A DNA stretch of 64,000 bases from positions 1,178,001-1,242,000 of the forward strand of contig CAVOQQ010000008.1 in the NCBI GenBank assembly GCA_963698395.1. The letters are read 5' to 3'. The DNA is from JBBQUN01 sp963698395 (GTDB lineage Bacteria > Actinomycetota > Acidimicrobiia > Acidimicrobiales > SZUA-35). Within the stretch, counting starts at the first letter, position 1, and every line of letters starts with the position of its first letter. Of the stretch, positions 48,131 through 56,047 are shown one piece after another. The notes beneath the pieces were generated by a model. It was not told where the DNA came from. It saw nothing but the letters and a program-made list of their open reading frames with translations, and ran no database searches. The translations under genes were made by a program, and so were the position numbers.

Positions 48131-48265
48131 GTGCGTGCGTTGATGTGGTTCCTGATCGTCGTGGCGGTGGTGGCGCTTCTTGCCGCTGTCGCTCTGCTGT
48201 TTCGAAGAGCTCGCAGAAGTGGTTCGGTGCTGGCGGCGTCGACCGACTCGGAGGGGCGAGTATGA
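48131..48265 (+). CDS. Small single-span membrane peptide
   Basis: A 44-residue reading frame. It begins at GTG 48131, has one hydrophobic helix (MWFLIVVAVVALLAAVALLF) followed by a basic RRARRSG, and overlaps the next start by four bases (ATGA). No homology is recognisable. The stop-start overlap and membrane helix with positive-inside tail support a real gene, but it is short. Confidence 0.45.
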   Translation: MRALMWFLIVVAVVALLAAVALLFRRARRSGSVLAASTDSEGRV

Positions 48266-48459
48266 GGAACGTCCTGCGCGCCAGCGACCTGATCGGACTG
48301 CCCGTCGTGTCGATCCTGTCGGGTGAGGACGTGGCAGAGGTTCGAGACGTCGTCTACGACTCCGAGGCCCACCAGCTGCGAGGTGGTCGGCGTGATCGTC
48401 TCGACCCGAGCCACTCCGATGGCCGTCGGCGATCATCGATGTTGCTGGGAGAAAACTGA
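48262..48459 (+). pseudogene. PRC-barrel protein fragment, probably frameshifted
   Basis: The first 39 residues (MRNVLRASDLIGLPVVSILS, then DVAEVRDVVYDSEAHQL) match the start of actinobacterial PRC-barrel proteins. After 48378 the frame turns Arg-rich, while the +1 frame continues the fold (VVGVIVSTRATP). The original frame resumes a family-like GRRRSSMLLGEN before the stop. Two compensating indels near 48378 and 48415 would explain this. The remainder of the usual protein is missing. PRC barrels bind RNA or photosynthetic partners in other families; here the role is unknown. Confidence 0.5.
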
Positions 48460-48733
48460 TGGCTCAGACCTTCAACGACGCAGGGAGCCGCGCGGTGGTT
48501 GCCGCCGACACCGCCGATGCCATCGGCGAAGTCAAGGGCTTCGTCGTCGATCCGACGGCGAGCCGTATCGAATGCATCCATGTGGCGGGCCGAGGGCGAC
48601 GGGCAGCGTGGACGACCTCATGTTCGACGCCGAAACCGGAGCGCTGACCGGCGCCCTCACCACAAGCGGACATGTCGATGCCACTCGGTTCCGATCGCTC
48701 GGGGCCTACGCCCTCGTGATCGATGCCGTCTGA
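48459..48733 (+). pseudogene. Second PRC-barrel fragment, frameshifted
   Basis: ATG 48459 overlaps the previous stop (TGATG). The frame gives ADAIGEVKGFVVDPTASRIE and CIHVAGRGRR, a clear PRC-barrel half. A one-base loss near 48604 (GGGCGACGGGCAGC) then moves it to the frame GSVDDLMFDAETGALTG, ending RSLGAYALVIDAV at 48733. Repaired length is about 91 residues. It may be the detached second half of the preceding gene. The 3' end overlaps the MFS gene by 28 bases. Confidence 0.5.
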
Positions 48734-50022
48734 GCCGCGTCGCCGTCTGCCGGCGGCGGAGGCGGTGTTGCCAGAATGAAGAACGCCAACCCGGCGCCGG
48801 CGAGCAGTGCGAGGATCGTGAAGCCGGTCCGATAGCTGCCGGTGGCGTCGGCGAGGACGCCGGCAACGAGGGGCCCACCGACCGTGCCGAACATCACGAT
48901 CAGCGACGAAAAGCCCATGATCTGCCCGAACGAGGTCGAACCGAAGTAGTCGGCGCGCAGTGCCTGCATCAGCGGGCCTCGCACACCCCAGGCCAGGCCG
49001 TGCACCAGGACGAACAGCCAGATCATCCAACGATCGGTGGCGAAGGCCAACAGGAGCAGTCCGGCCATGTGACCGAGCATGGCGGCCGAGGCGAGAATCC
49101 GCTTGTTCATCTTGTCACCCAGGAACCCGCCGAGCAGATTCCCGGCCAATTGCACGAGCGGAAGGGCGCCGGCAACGAAGCTTGCCCGCTGCAGTGTGTA
49201 ACCCTGCTCCGAGGTCAGGTAGAGCGACAGGTGGGCGATGACGGCACCGACGACGAGCAAGGCCGATGCATGCCCGAGTGAGATCATCCAGAACGCTCGG
49301 GTTCGTAGCGCCTGCGCCGCAGTGAAATGGATGTCGGAGACCCCTTCGGCCTTGAAGACCTGCTTCGCTGCCTCACTCGGTTCGAGCCCGTCCACGTGTT
49401 CGCCGCGGGATGCCGGTGTGCCGTCGAACACCGACATGAGGGTCATCCCGACCACGAAGAAGATCACGCCGGACCCTGCTGCCGTCCATCGCCAGCCGAA
49501 GCGTTCGAGGCTGAAGACCAGTGCCGGTACCAGGGCGCCGCCGACGGCGAATCCCATGCCCGACAGCGAGAGGGCACGCGCTCGCTTGCGCTCGAACCAT
49601 TTCACGGTTGCCGTCGTGACGCTGAGGAAGCCCGACAAGCTGGCGCCGACGGCGGTGATCAGCAGCGCCGCCAGGAATTGCACCTTGCCTTGGATCTGGC
49701 TGAGAGCGAGGAGGCCGCTCGACATCACGACCACGCCCGATCGCATCACCGCCATCGTGCCGAAACGGCCGAGCAGCCAACCTTGCAGTGGGCCGAGCAG
49801 TCCGCTCTCGGCCCGATTCATCGCATAGCCGGCCGAGATGAAGGTCTTGCTCCAGCCGAACTGACGCTCGAGCACGACTGCGTACTGCCCATACCCCTGA
49901 ATGAAGAACGCGGCCTGGAGCGCCTGGAGCACCGCACCCGCCCCCACCACGCGCCAGCCGTGGAAGACGCGTGACCGCTTGGTTGTCGAGGGCGATGGAG
50001 CGATGGTCGATTCCGAGTCCAT
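48706..50022 (-). CDS. MFS transporter
   Basis: A 438-residue major facilitator superfamily permease with about 12 membrane helices. The loop 2-3 motif region reads GLLGPLQGWLLGRFGTMAVM, and the later half-signature NLLGGFLGDKMNKRILASAA. A 35-residue cytoplasmic linker (EPSEAAKQVFKAEGVSDIHF) divides the two six-helix halves. Overall it resembles the OFA/monocarboxylate-type group. ATG at 50022. The transported compound is unknown and the neighbours are not informative. Confidence 0.9.
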   Translation of the reverse strand: MDSESTIAPSPSTTKRSRVFHGWRVVGAGAVLQALQAAFFIQGYGQYAVVLERQFGWSKTFISAGYAMNRAESGLLGPLQGWLLGRFGTMAVMRSGVVVMSSGLLALSQIQGKVQFLAALLITAVGASLSGFLSVTTATVKWFERKRARALSLSGMGFAVGGALVPALVFSLERFGWRWTAAGSGVIFFVVGMTLMSVFDGTPASRGEHVDGLEPSEAAKQVFKAEGVSDIHFTAAQALRTRAFWMISLGHASALLVVGAVIAHLSLYLTSEQGYTLQRASFVAGALPLVQLAGNLLGGFLGDKMNKRILASAAMLGHMAGLLLLAFATDRWMIWLFVLVHGLAWGVRGPLMQALRADYFGSTSFGQIMGFSSLIVMFGTVGGPLVAGVLADATGSYRTGFTILALLAGAGLAFFILATPPPPPADGDAAQTASITRA

Positions 50023-50075
50023 GACAACGGCTATCTTTCACCGAGAGAAGCATCGACACAACTCGGCGACGCTCG

Positions 50076-50702
50076 TCAGATGCGCTGCTCCATCGGCCGC
50101 TCGAGGCACTGCATGTCGGTGAGGCAGCGCGAGGCGACATCGAAAAAGCGGCGTGGCCAGCGGTAGTGCGAGGTGACCACGATATCGGCTCGGGTGTAGC
50201 GGGCCTGGAACGGTTGACAGCGCAACTCGACCGACAACGGCAGCGAACGGTAGGGCATCGCGAGCGATCCGGCGACCGCCTGGGGCCACTCGCCCGACGA
50301 CGACGAGCCGTCGACGATCGTGCGTCGGCGATCGTCGAGATCGAGCACCTGCCACCTCCGGCCGACCACACCGTCGACGAAGACCGATGGCTCGCAGGCG
50401 AAGAGTCGCACCAGTCGACTGTTGTGCCGCGGCCACCCGTCGGTTCCCAGACCCCACGGGAGGCTGGGTCGGACGGCGGCCGGTCGCTCCCCCGGCACGG
50501 CCGAGGGTCGGCTGCGCGTCGGCGGCCGAACGGTCGTGTGGCCCGGGAGTTCGGGGAACGAGGGCCGGGGCGCCACGGTCTCGTCGATCAGGTCCACCGT
50601 GCCGGTCATGATCGGCATGACATCCCCAGAACGAGCACCGGGCCGAAGCCACTCGATGTTCGGCTCGGCTTCGACCTCGACGATTCGATGGCGGCGTTGC
50701 AT
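50076..50702 (-). CDS. Hypothetical protein
   Basis: A 208-residue protein I do not recognise. It is soluble, rich in Arg, Pro and Ser, without signal peptide or membrane segment. Segments such as TGTVDLIDETVAPRPSFPEL, WQVLDLDDRRRTIVDGSSSS and ADIVVTSHYRWPRRFFDVAS look like structured beta-rich protein rather than noise. Overlapping frames are low-complexity Arg/His/Gly shadows. ATG at 50702. It follows the DUF1971 gene on the same strand by 70 bases and may be cotranscribed. Confidence 0.5.
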   Translation of the reverse strand: MQRRHRIVEVEAEPNIEWLRPGARSGDVMPIMTGTVDLIDETVAPRPSFPELPGHTTVRPPTRSRPSAVPGERPAAVRPSLPWGLGTDGWPRHNSRLVRLFACEPSVFVDGVVGRRWQVLDLDDRRRTIVDGSSSSGEWPQAVAGSLAMPYRSLPLSVELRCQPFQARYTRADIVVTSHYRWPRRFFDVASRCLTDMQCLERPMEQRI

Positions 50703-50772
50703 GAACCCATCCAAGCACACCAACTCACGCAATGGGCCTCCGCCATCTCCTGCGCGCCGGTGATCGAAGACG

Positions 50773-51117
50773 CTAGGCCAAACCCGTGCTCTCGAGCCCG
50801 CCTTCGGTTGCCGGAGCCTGCCGGTAGAACTCGACGACGAAGGCGCAACGGCCATCGAGTTCGACATGATGGTGGCGACCGGGCGGAATCGCGACGGCTT
50901 CTCCTTTGGCGACGCTGACAGCGCCGTCGGGGTCGTCCTCGAAGACGAAACGGACCGAACCATCACGCACGACGAGACGACCCCAGACACCGTCGGCAAC
51001 TCGATGAGCGCGCAGCAGGCCCGCCGGCACCGACTCGTTGTCGAAGACATCGGTGACACGGACGAGCACCAGTCCTTCGGGAATGGTGCCGTCGAGGTCG
51101 ATGTTCGGCTCGGTCAT
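50773..51117 (-). CDS. DUF1971 domain protein (TehB/YeaR-like)
   Basis: A 114-residue cupin-like DUF1971 protein. The core is VPAGLLRAHRVADGVWGRLV then FVFEDDPDG and PPGRHHHVELDGRCAFVVEF, matching the domain found in YeaR and at the N-terminus of some TehB tellurite-resistance proteins. ATG at 51117 follows CAGGAGCTG. Longer in-frame extension to 51189 lacks homology. Function is unclear; in other bacteria yeaR responds to nitrate and nitric oxide. Confidence 0.82.
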   Translation of the reverse strand: MTEPNIDLDGTIPEGLVLVRVTDVFDNESVPAGLLRAHRVADGVWGRLVVRDGSVRFVFEDDPDGAVSVAKGEAVAIPPGRHHHVELDGRCAFVVEFYRQAPATEGGLESTGLA

Positions 51118-51270
51118 GGGACAGCTCCTGTCGTGGTCGGCTCTCCAGTCTGCGTCACTCGCAGCCCCGCTGCGCTGATCGAAGCCCATCGCCCGACTCG
51201 ATCACTAGGATCGTCCGGTCATCGTCGGACAGCCGGCGACGGCAACCGACCGTCCACCGCGAAGGCCCTC

Positions 51271-52224
51271 ATGCCGTTCGAGACACTCCTGATCAACGGC
51301 CTCAGCCTGGGGTCGGTCTACGCACTGATCGCCTTCGGCTTCGTTGCGGTCTACAAGACCAATCGGATCCTCAACTTCGCCCACGCCCCCCTCGGAGCCC
51401 TGGGCGCACTGATCCTCGCGAGCCTGATCTCCGATGGCGCCATGGGTATTCGGTTGCTCCGCGGCGACAATCCACTCACGGCGATCGCCGACCACCCCGC
51501 AGGCTGGGCATCGTGCCTCGTGCTTGCCTTGCTGATGGCGGGCGGGCTCGGTGCTCTCGTCGAGCGGTTCGCCATCCGGCCGATGCGAGGCCGTCCCAGC
51601 TTCACCGTCACGATCGCGACGGTCGGGGTCGCCATCGTGCTGCAACGCTTCGCCGATCAGGCGCCAGTCAGTCGGGCGCTACCGATGCCATGGGGTGCCG
51701 GCCGCTTCGATCTGTTCGGTACGGACATCGGGATCTCCTCGCTGGTCATCTGCCTCTTGGCCCCAGCCGTCCTGGGCGGTCTCCGCACGTTCGATCGAAC
51801 GAGATTCGGTATCGCAACGAGGGCGTTCGCCGCCGATCAAGAAGCGGCAGCAGCGCAAGGGATCAACCCGAATCACATCGCAGCGTTCTCCTGGGGGCTG
51901 GCGGCGGCACTCGCCACGCTGGCTGCGCTCACGTTCTCGGTCCCGCCCCTCGGCTACGGCACCTTCTCGACCGCCGCCATGCCAACCCTGTTCTTTCGAG
52001 CCGTCCCTGTCCTCGCCCTGGGCGGGTGGGATTCCTATGGCGGGGTCTACGTCGCCGGCATCGCCATCGGCATGATGCAAGTCATGAGCGGTGGGCTGCT
52101 CTCCAGCTACATGAGCGTTCTCGGCTCCGGCTATTCGACCGTCCTGCCCTACGTTGTCATGCTGATCGTGCTGCTCATTCGGCCCGCAGGACTGTTCGGG
52201 CGGCGGAGCATCCAGCGAGTGTGA
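51271..52224 (+). CDS. Branched-chain amino acid-type ABC transporter permease (LivH-like), orphan
   Basis: A 317-residue permease of the LivH family with about eight membrane helices. Signatures are LLINGLSLGSVYALIAFGFV, YKTNRILNFAHAPLGALGAL, the cytoplasmic coupling region RAFAADQEAAAAQGINPNHI and VPVLALGGWDSYGGVYVAGI, with IRPAGLFGR at the end. In complete systems it partners LivM, two ATPases (LivF, LivG) and a binding protein. None of these is adjacent, because the next gene is the riboswitch-controlled ATPase. ATG at 51271. An operon remnant, or use of shared subunits encoded elsewhere, are both possible. Confidence 0.88.
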   Translation: MPFETLLINGLSLGSVYALIAFGFVAVYKTNRILNFAHAPLGALGALILASLISDGAMGIRLLRGDNPLTAIADHPAGWASCLVLALLMAGGLGALVERFAIRPMRGRPSFTVTIATVGVAIVLQRFADQAPVSRALPMPWGAGRFDLFGTDIGISSLVICLLAPAVLGGLRTFDRTRFGIATRAFAADQEAAAAQGINPNHIAAFSWGLAAALATLAALTFSVPPLGYGTFSTAAMPTLFFRAVPVLALGGWDSYGGVYVAGIAIGMMQVMSGGLLSSYMSVLGSGYSTVLPYVVMLIVLLIRPAGLFGRRSIQRV

Positions 52225-52314
52225 CCCTGCCACCGCTCGATCGACGGAAAATGGCATGAGAAATCGTGAACCATCGTCGCCGAGATTCCCGATACCACCC
52301 TACGATGTGCTGAT

Positions 52315-52403
52315 CTGAAGGGGAGTACCCCACGAGGCCCGTCGTCATCACGCTCTTCCGAGCCGGCGCGGCCAGCCCGATCATCGGGCGGGAAGACCTT
52401 CAG
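52315..52403 (+). ncRNA. yybP-ykoY (manganese) riboswitch
   Basis: The segment has the conserved order of the yybP-ykoY aptamer. P1 5' strand CTGAAGG (52315-52321) runs into the invariant GGGGAGTA (52320-52327). GTCGTCATCACG (52341-52352) corresponds to GUCGUCAAUUCG of the L. lactis RNA. A small hairpin CTC-TTCC-GAG is followed by GCCGGC (ACCGGC in the reference), then a CCCGAT/ATCGGG hairpin (52376-52388). It closes with AAGACC (52393-52398) and the P1 3' strand CCTTCAG (52397-52403). It senses Mn2+ and typically activates exporters, including P-type ATPases. It ends 34 bases before the ATPase GTG. Confidence 0.92.
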
Positions 52404-52430
52404 CGAACGTTGATTCGTGCGCTGAAAGGA
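52397..52430 (+). promoter_or_regulatory. Riboswitch expression platform with Shine-Dalgarno mimic of P1
   Basis: CTGAAAGGA (52422-52430) contains the ribosome site AAAGGA seven bases before the GTG. It is almost identical to the P1 5' strand CTGAAGG. The shared strand CCTTCAG (52397-52403) can pair with either. Pairing with the ribosome site leaves one bulged A and an 18-base loop. A third option is the CAGCG/CGCTG stem (52401-52405/52420-52424). Mn2+-stabilised P1 would free the ribosome site, giving translational activation. Confidence 0.65.
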
Positions 52431-52437
52431 CGGCATC

Positions 52438-55230
52438 GTGCCCAACCACCCCTCGAAGACCCCTACCCTCGACGACCCTGACTTCGACCACCCCAGGAGC
52501 GAGCACACCGGGGCCGAGGTGCCGTCATGGCATCGGATGGCGAGCGACCAGGTCCTCGACCATCTCGGCGTCGACCGGTCCGGGCTCGACGACCGACAGG
52601 CCAACGATCGCCTGAGCGAACACGGAACGAACGAGTTGGTCGACACCGGATCGACGAGCCCGTGGCGATTGGTCTGGGAGCAGATCTCCGCCGTCATGGT
52701 GTTGATCCTCATCGGTGCCGCCCTGTTGTCGCTCGCCCTCGGCAAGTACCTCGAGGCCGGAGCGATCGGCGCCATCGTCGTCCTGTTCACGCTCCTCGGC
52801 TTCTATCAGGAGTACCGCGCCGAGCAGGCAATTGCCGCACTGCGCAAGATGTCGGTGCCGACCGTGCGGGTCGTCCGCAGTGGCCGTACGACCGAGGTGC
52901 CGGCGATCGGCCTCGTCCCTGGCGATGTCGTCCAGCTCGAAGCCGGTTCGATCGTGCCCGCCGATCTGCGGCTGATCGAAGCCGTCAACCTGCGAGCCGA
53001 GGAGGCTGCTCTCACCGGCGAGTCTGAACCTGCCGACAAACAGACCGACCCGATCGATCGTGAGAACCTTCCGTTGGGTGACCGGCGTTGTATGGCCTAC
53101 AGCGGCACGCAGGTCACCGCCGGTCGTGGCGTCGGCGTCGTCGTCGCGACGGGAATGTCGACCGAACTCGGTCGGATCGCCACCCTGCTGCAGGGGGTCG
53201 ACTCGGACGAGACCCCACTCCAGGCTCGGCTCGATCGAGTCGGCAAGCAGCTCGCACTCGTCGGCATGGTCGTTGCCGGTTTGGTCGTCGCCCTCGGCGC
53301 ACTCGGCGGCGAGTCGGCATCCGATCTGATACTCACGGCGATCAGCGTTGCCGTCGCCGTCATTCCCGAGGGCCTTCCTGCGGTCGTGACGTTCACGTTG
53401 GCCATCGGTTCGCAACGAATGCTGCGCCGCGAGGCCTTGATTCGCAAGCTGCCGGCGGTCGAGACCCTCGGCTCGGTCACCGTGATCTGTTCGGACAAGA
53501 CCGGAACGCTCACCCAGAACAAGATGACCGTGACCATGCTCGACGTCGCCGACATCGAGATCGTGGTCGACGACGCCAACGCTCTCGACTGGACGACCTT
53601 GCCTGCTGCCGTCCAGGCGATGCTCGGTTCGATGGTGCTGTGCAACGACGGACACGTCGACGTCGACGCCGGTGGCGAGCTCGTGCTGATCGGTGACCCG
53701 ACCGAGACGGCATTGCTGCGGTGTGCGAGCGACGCCGGGGTCGACATCACCGAGCTTCGCCGTCGCTTCCAGCGGATCGCCGAGAATCCGTTCGATTCCG
53801 GCCGCAAGCGAATGAGCACCGTCCACGAACCGCTCGACGGCGCCTCACCCCTGTTCGGCGTCCTGCCTCAGGACCAGCCGATCTCGTTCGTCAAAGGTGC
53901 CATCGATGGTCTGGTTCAACACGCCGATCGTGTCTGGTCGGCCGACGGACCAGTCGAGCTCGATGACGCCTGGCGCAGGCGGTTGCTCGATGCCAACGAT
54001 CGGCTTGCCGCCAACGGTCGACGCATTCTCGGGATCGGCTATCGGACGTTCGATGGAACGCCGAACCAGCCATCGGCCGCGCTGGCGGCAGAAGCCGAGT
54101 CACAGCTCGTCATCCTCGGCCTGGTCGGCATCATCGATCCTCCTCGCACCGAGGTCCGTGACGCCGTCGCGGTCTGTCGGCGCGCCGGCATCCGCCCGGT
54201 CATGATCACCGGCGACCACCCCCTGACCGCCCACGCCATTGCGTCCGAGCTGGGACTGGCAACCGACGACCAGGTGCTCACCGGCGCCGATCTCGATCGG
54301 TTCACCCAGGCCGAGTTCGAGAACGCGGCTGCAACGGTGTCGGTGTTTGCTCGGGTCTCTCCGGAACACAAGCTCCGCATCGTCGAGGCGCTCCAGCGTC
54401 AGGGACAGGTCGTTGCCATGACGGGTGACGGCGTCAACGACGCGCCGGCGCTCAAACGCGCCGACATCGGTGTGGCGATGGGCATCACCGGTACCGACGT
54501 GTCGAAGGAGGCCTCCGACATGGTGCTGCGCGACGACAACTTCGCCACCATCGTGTCGGCGGTCGAGGAGGGCCGGGTGATCTACGACAACCTCCGCCGC
54601 TTCGTGAGCTTCGCCGTCGCCGGCAATCTCGGCAAGATCATCGTGATGCTCGCCTGGCCGATCCCTCACCTCCTCACCGGCAACGTCGATGCCGGCACGG
54701 CGATTGCGCTACTGCCGCTCCAGTTGCTGTGGCTCAACCTGATGACCGACGGATTGCTCGGGTTGTCGATGGGCGTCGAGCCGGCAGAACGCGGCGTGAT
54801 GCAACGGATGCCGCACCGTCCCGGTGAGAGTCTCTGGGCCAATGGCCTCGGTCGACAAACCGTGTGGATCGGATCCCTCATCGGACTCGTCGCTCTCACC
54901 GTCGGCCTGGTCTACGAAGCCAACGATCGGATCGAGTGGCAGACGATGATCTTCACCACGCTGGCCTTCATGCAGGTGGCGCAGGCGATCGGGACCCGTT
55001 CGAACACCGAATCACTGCGGTCGATCGGGTTGCGGACCAATCCGGTCATGCTGGCCATCGCCACGGTGGTCATCGCCCTCCAGCTCGTTGCGATCTACAC
55101 GCCGCTGCGAGACTTCCTCGACCTCGAACGCCTCGGCATCGTCGACCTCGTCATCTGCACCGCAACCGGTGCTGCCCTCCTGGTGATACTCGAAGCCGTC
55201 AAGCTCCGGCACCGGCGGTCGTCGCGCTGA
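52438..55230 (+). CDS. P-type cation ATPase, likely Mn2+/Ca2+ exporter (PMR1/SERCA-like)
   Basis: A 930-residue P2-type ATPase. The order is an N-terminal domain, actuator with ALTGESEPADKQ, phosphorylation site VICSDKTGTLTQNKM (Asp around residue 353), DPPRTEV hinge motif, MTGDGVNDAPALKRADIGVA, and ten membrane helices. M4 has VIPEGLPA and M6 NLMTDG, so ion site II residues are kept. In M5 the SERCA Glu771 position is Lys (AGNLGKI), and in M8 the Glu908 position appears to be Gln (FMQVAQA), so site I is lost, as in single-site PMR1/SPCA pumps. GTG start 52438. A Mn2+ riboswitch upstream supports manganese export. Ca2+ transport remains possible. Confidence 0.92.
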   Translation: MPNHPSKTPTLDDPDFDHPRSEHTGAEVPSWHRMASDQVLDHLGVDRSGLDDRQANDRLSEHGTNELVDTGSTSPWRLVWEQISAVMVLILIGAALLSLALGKYLEAGAIGAIVVLFTLLGFYQEYRAEQAIAALRKMSVPTVRVVRSGRTTEVPAIGLVPGDVVQLEAGSIVPADLRLIEAVNLRAEEAALTGESEPADKQTDPIDRENLPLGDRRCMAYSGTQVTAGRGVGVVVATGMSTELGRIATLLQGVDSDETPLQARLDRVGKQLALVGMVVAGLVVALGALGGESASDLILTAISVAVAVIPEGLPAVVTFTLAIGSQRMLRREALIRKLPAVETLGSVTVICSDKTGTLTQNKMTVTMLDVADIEIVVDDANALDWTTLPAAVQAMLGSMVLCNDGHVDVDAGGELVLIGDPTETALLRCASDAGVDITELRRRFQRIAENPFDSGRKRMSTVHEPLDGASPLFGVLPQDQPISFVKGAIDGLVQHADRVWSADGPVELDDAWRRRLLDANDRLAANGRRILGIGYRTFDGTPNQPSAALAAEAESQLVILGLVGIIDPPRTEVRDAVAVCRRAGIRPVMITGDHPLTAHAIASELGLATDDQVLTGADLDRFTQAEFENAAATVSVFARVSPEHKLRIVEALQRQGQVVAMTGDGVNDAPALKRADIGVAMGITGTDVSKEASDMVLRDDNFATIVSAVEEGRVIYDNLRRFVSFAVAGNLGKIIVMLAWPIPHLLTGNVDAGTAIALLPLQLLWLNLMTDGLLGLSMGVEPAERGVMQRMPHRPGESLWANGLGRQTVWIGSLIGLVALTVGLVYEANDRIEWQTMIFTTLAFMQVAQAIGTRSNTESLRSIGLRTNPVMLAIATVVIALQLVAIYTPLRDFLDLERLGIVDLVICTATGAALLVILEAVKLRHRRSSR

Positions 55231-55249
55231 GGTCGGACCCCGGTAGCGA

Positions 55250-56003
55250 TCATGCGGGGCCAGGGTCGATGTTGCGAGCCGAACGCATCGGGTCGACGAT
55301 CTCGAGGATGACGTCGACGTCGGCGTCGCCGTGTCCGTGTGCGGCGGCGCTGGCCAACTGGGACATCCCTGCCGCCCCGACGGGCGCGGCGAGACCCCAT
55401 TTCGCTGCCATCTCGAGCGTCAGATAGAGGTCCTTGAGACCCAGGGTGACCGGGAACCGCGGGGCGAAGTCGTCGTCGATCATCCAGGGGAGCCGAACCT
55501 CGGCTTGATACGACCATGCACCGGTGTCGGCCAGGGACTCGGTGAAGGCCTCGCTGCTGACGCCCGCTCGTCGGCACAGGGCATAGCCCTCGGCCAGCAC
55601 GGCGAGATTGGTCATGCCGATGAGGTTCGACGCCAACTTGAATGCGGTTGCGCCCTCGACGGTGCCCAGACGGTGCACGGTCTCGCCGATGCAATCGAAG
55701 ACGGCGGCGAGCTGGTCCAGCGCCGCGTCAGGACCGCCGACGAAGAGCGGGAGTTCCCCCGACTCAGCCTGGGCCGGGCCCTTGCCGAGGAGGCAGGAGA
55801 CGAATCGATCCGCGCCGACGAGCTCGGCAACGGCTCGTGCGGAATCGGGATCGATGGTGGAGGTGTCCATCACGATGGTCCGAGCGGGCAGGTGAGGCTC
55901 GAGCGCCGAAGTCGGGGTGGCGGGCGAGATTTCGGGCAACACCACCGCCCATCTTGCCGAGGCCGATGACGGCGACCGCGCGAAGGGTGTGCTTCTCGGT
56001 CAC
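55250..56003 (-). pseudogene. 3-hydroxyisobutyrate dehydrogenase-family gene with internal deletion and frameshift
   Basis: The 5' end reads VTEKHTLRAVAVIGLGKMGG, the NAD(P)-binding GxGxMG strand. At about 55940 the frame changes, and the sequence continues at a point normally about 50-60 residues later: VLPEISPATPTS, IVMDTSTIDPDSAR (substrate-binding DxST), GATAFKLASNLIGMTNLAVL (catalytic Lys) and GLKDLYLTLEMAAKWGL. The rest of the Rossmann domain is absent. The C-terminal 225 residues are intact. GTG 56003 is the likely start; a 15-codon frame at 56000-56047 may be its displaced beginning. The gene is unlikely to make an active enzyme unless the gap is an assembly artefact. It is cotranscribed with the upstream acyl-CoA synthetase. 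Confidence 0.7.
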
Positions 56004-56047
56004 CGTTCGAACCCCTTGGGTGTCGGTGCGGTCTGCTCGCCGGTCAT
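56000..56047 (-). other. 15-codon overlapping reading frame between ligase and dehydrogenase
   Basis: MTGEQTAPTPKGFER then stop. Its ATG overlaps the acyl-CoA synthetase stop (ATGA) and its stop overlaps the GTG of the dehydrogenase remnant (GTGA). It may be the original N-terminus of the dehydrogenase, cut off by a frame change, or a coupling mini-gene. It is too short to assign. Confidence 0.3.

Noticed and set aside
48706..51270. Branched-chain ABC operon or defence island around the EVE, HNH and permease genes
   Set aside because: The genes are far apart, face different ways and have no restriction, toxin or ATPase partners; a defence role is not supported.
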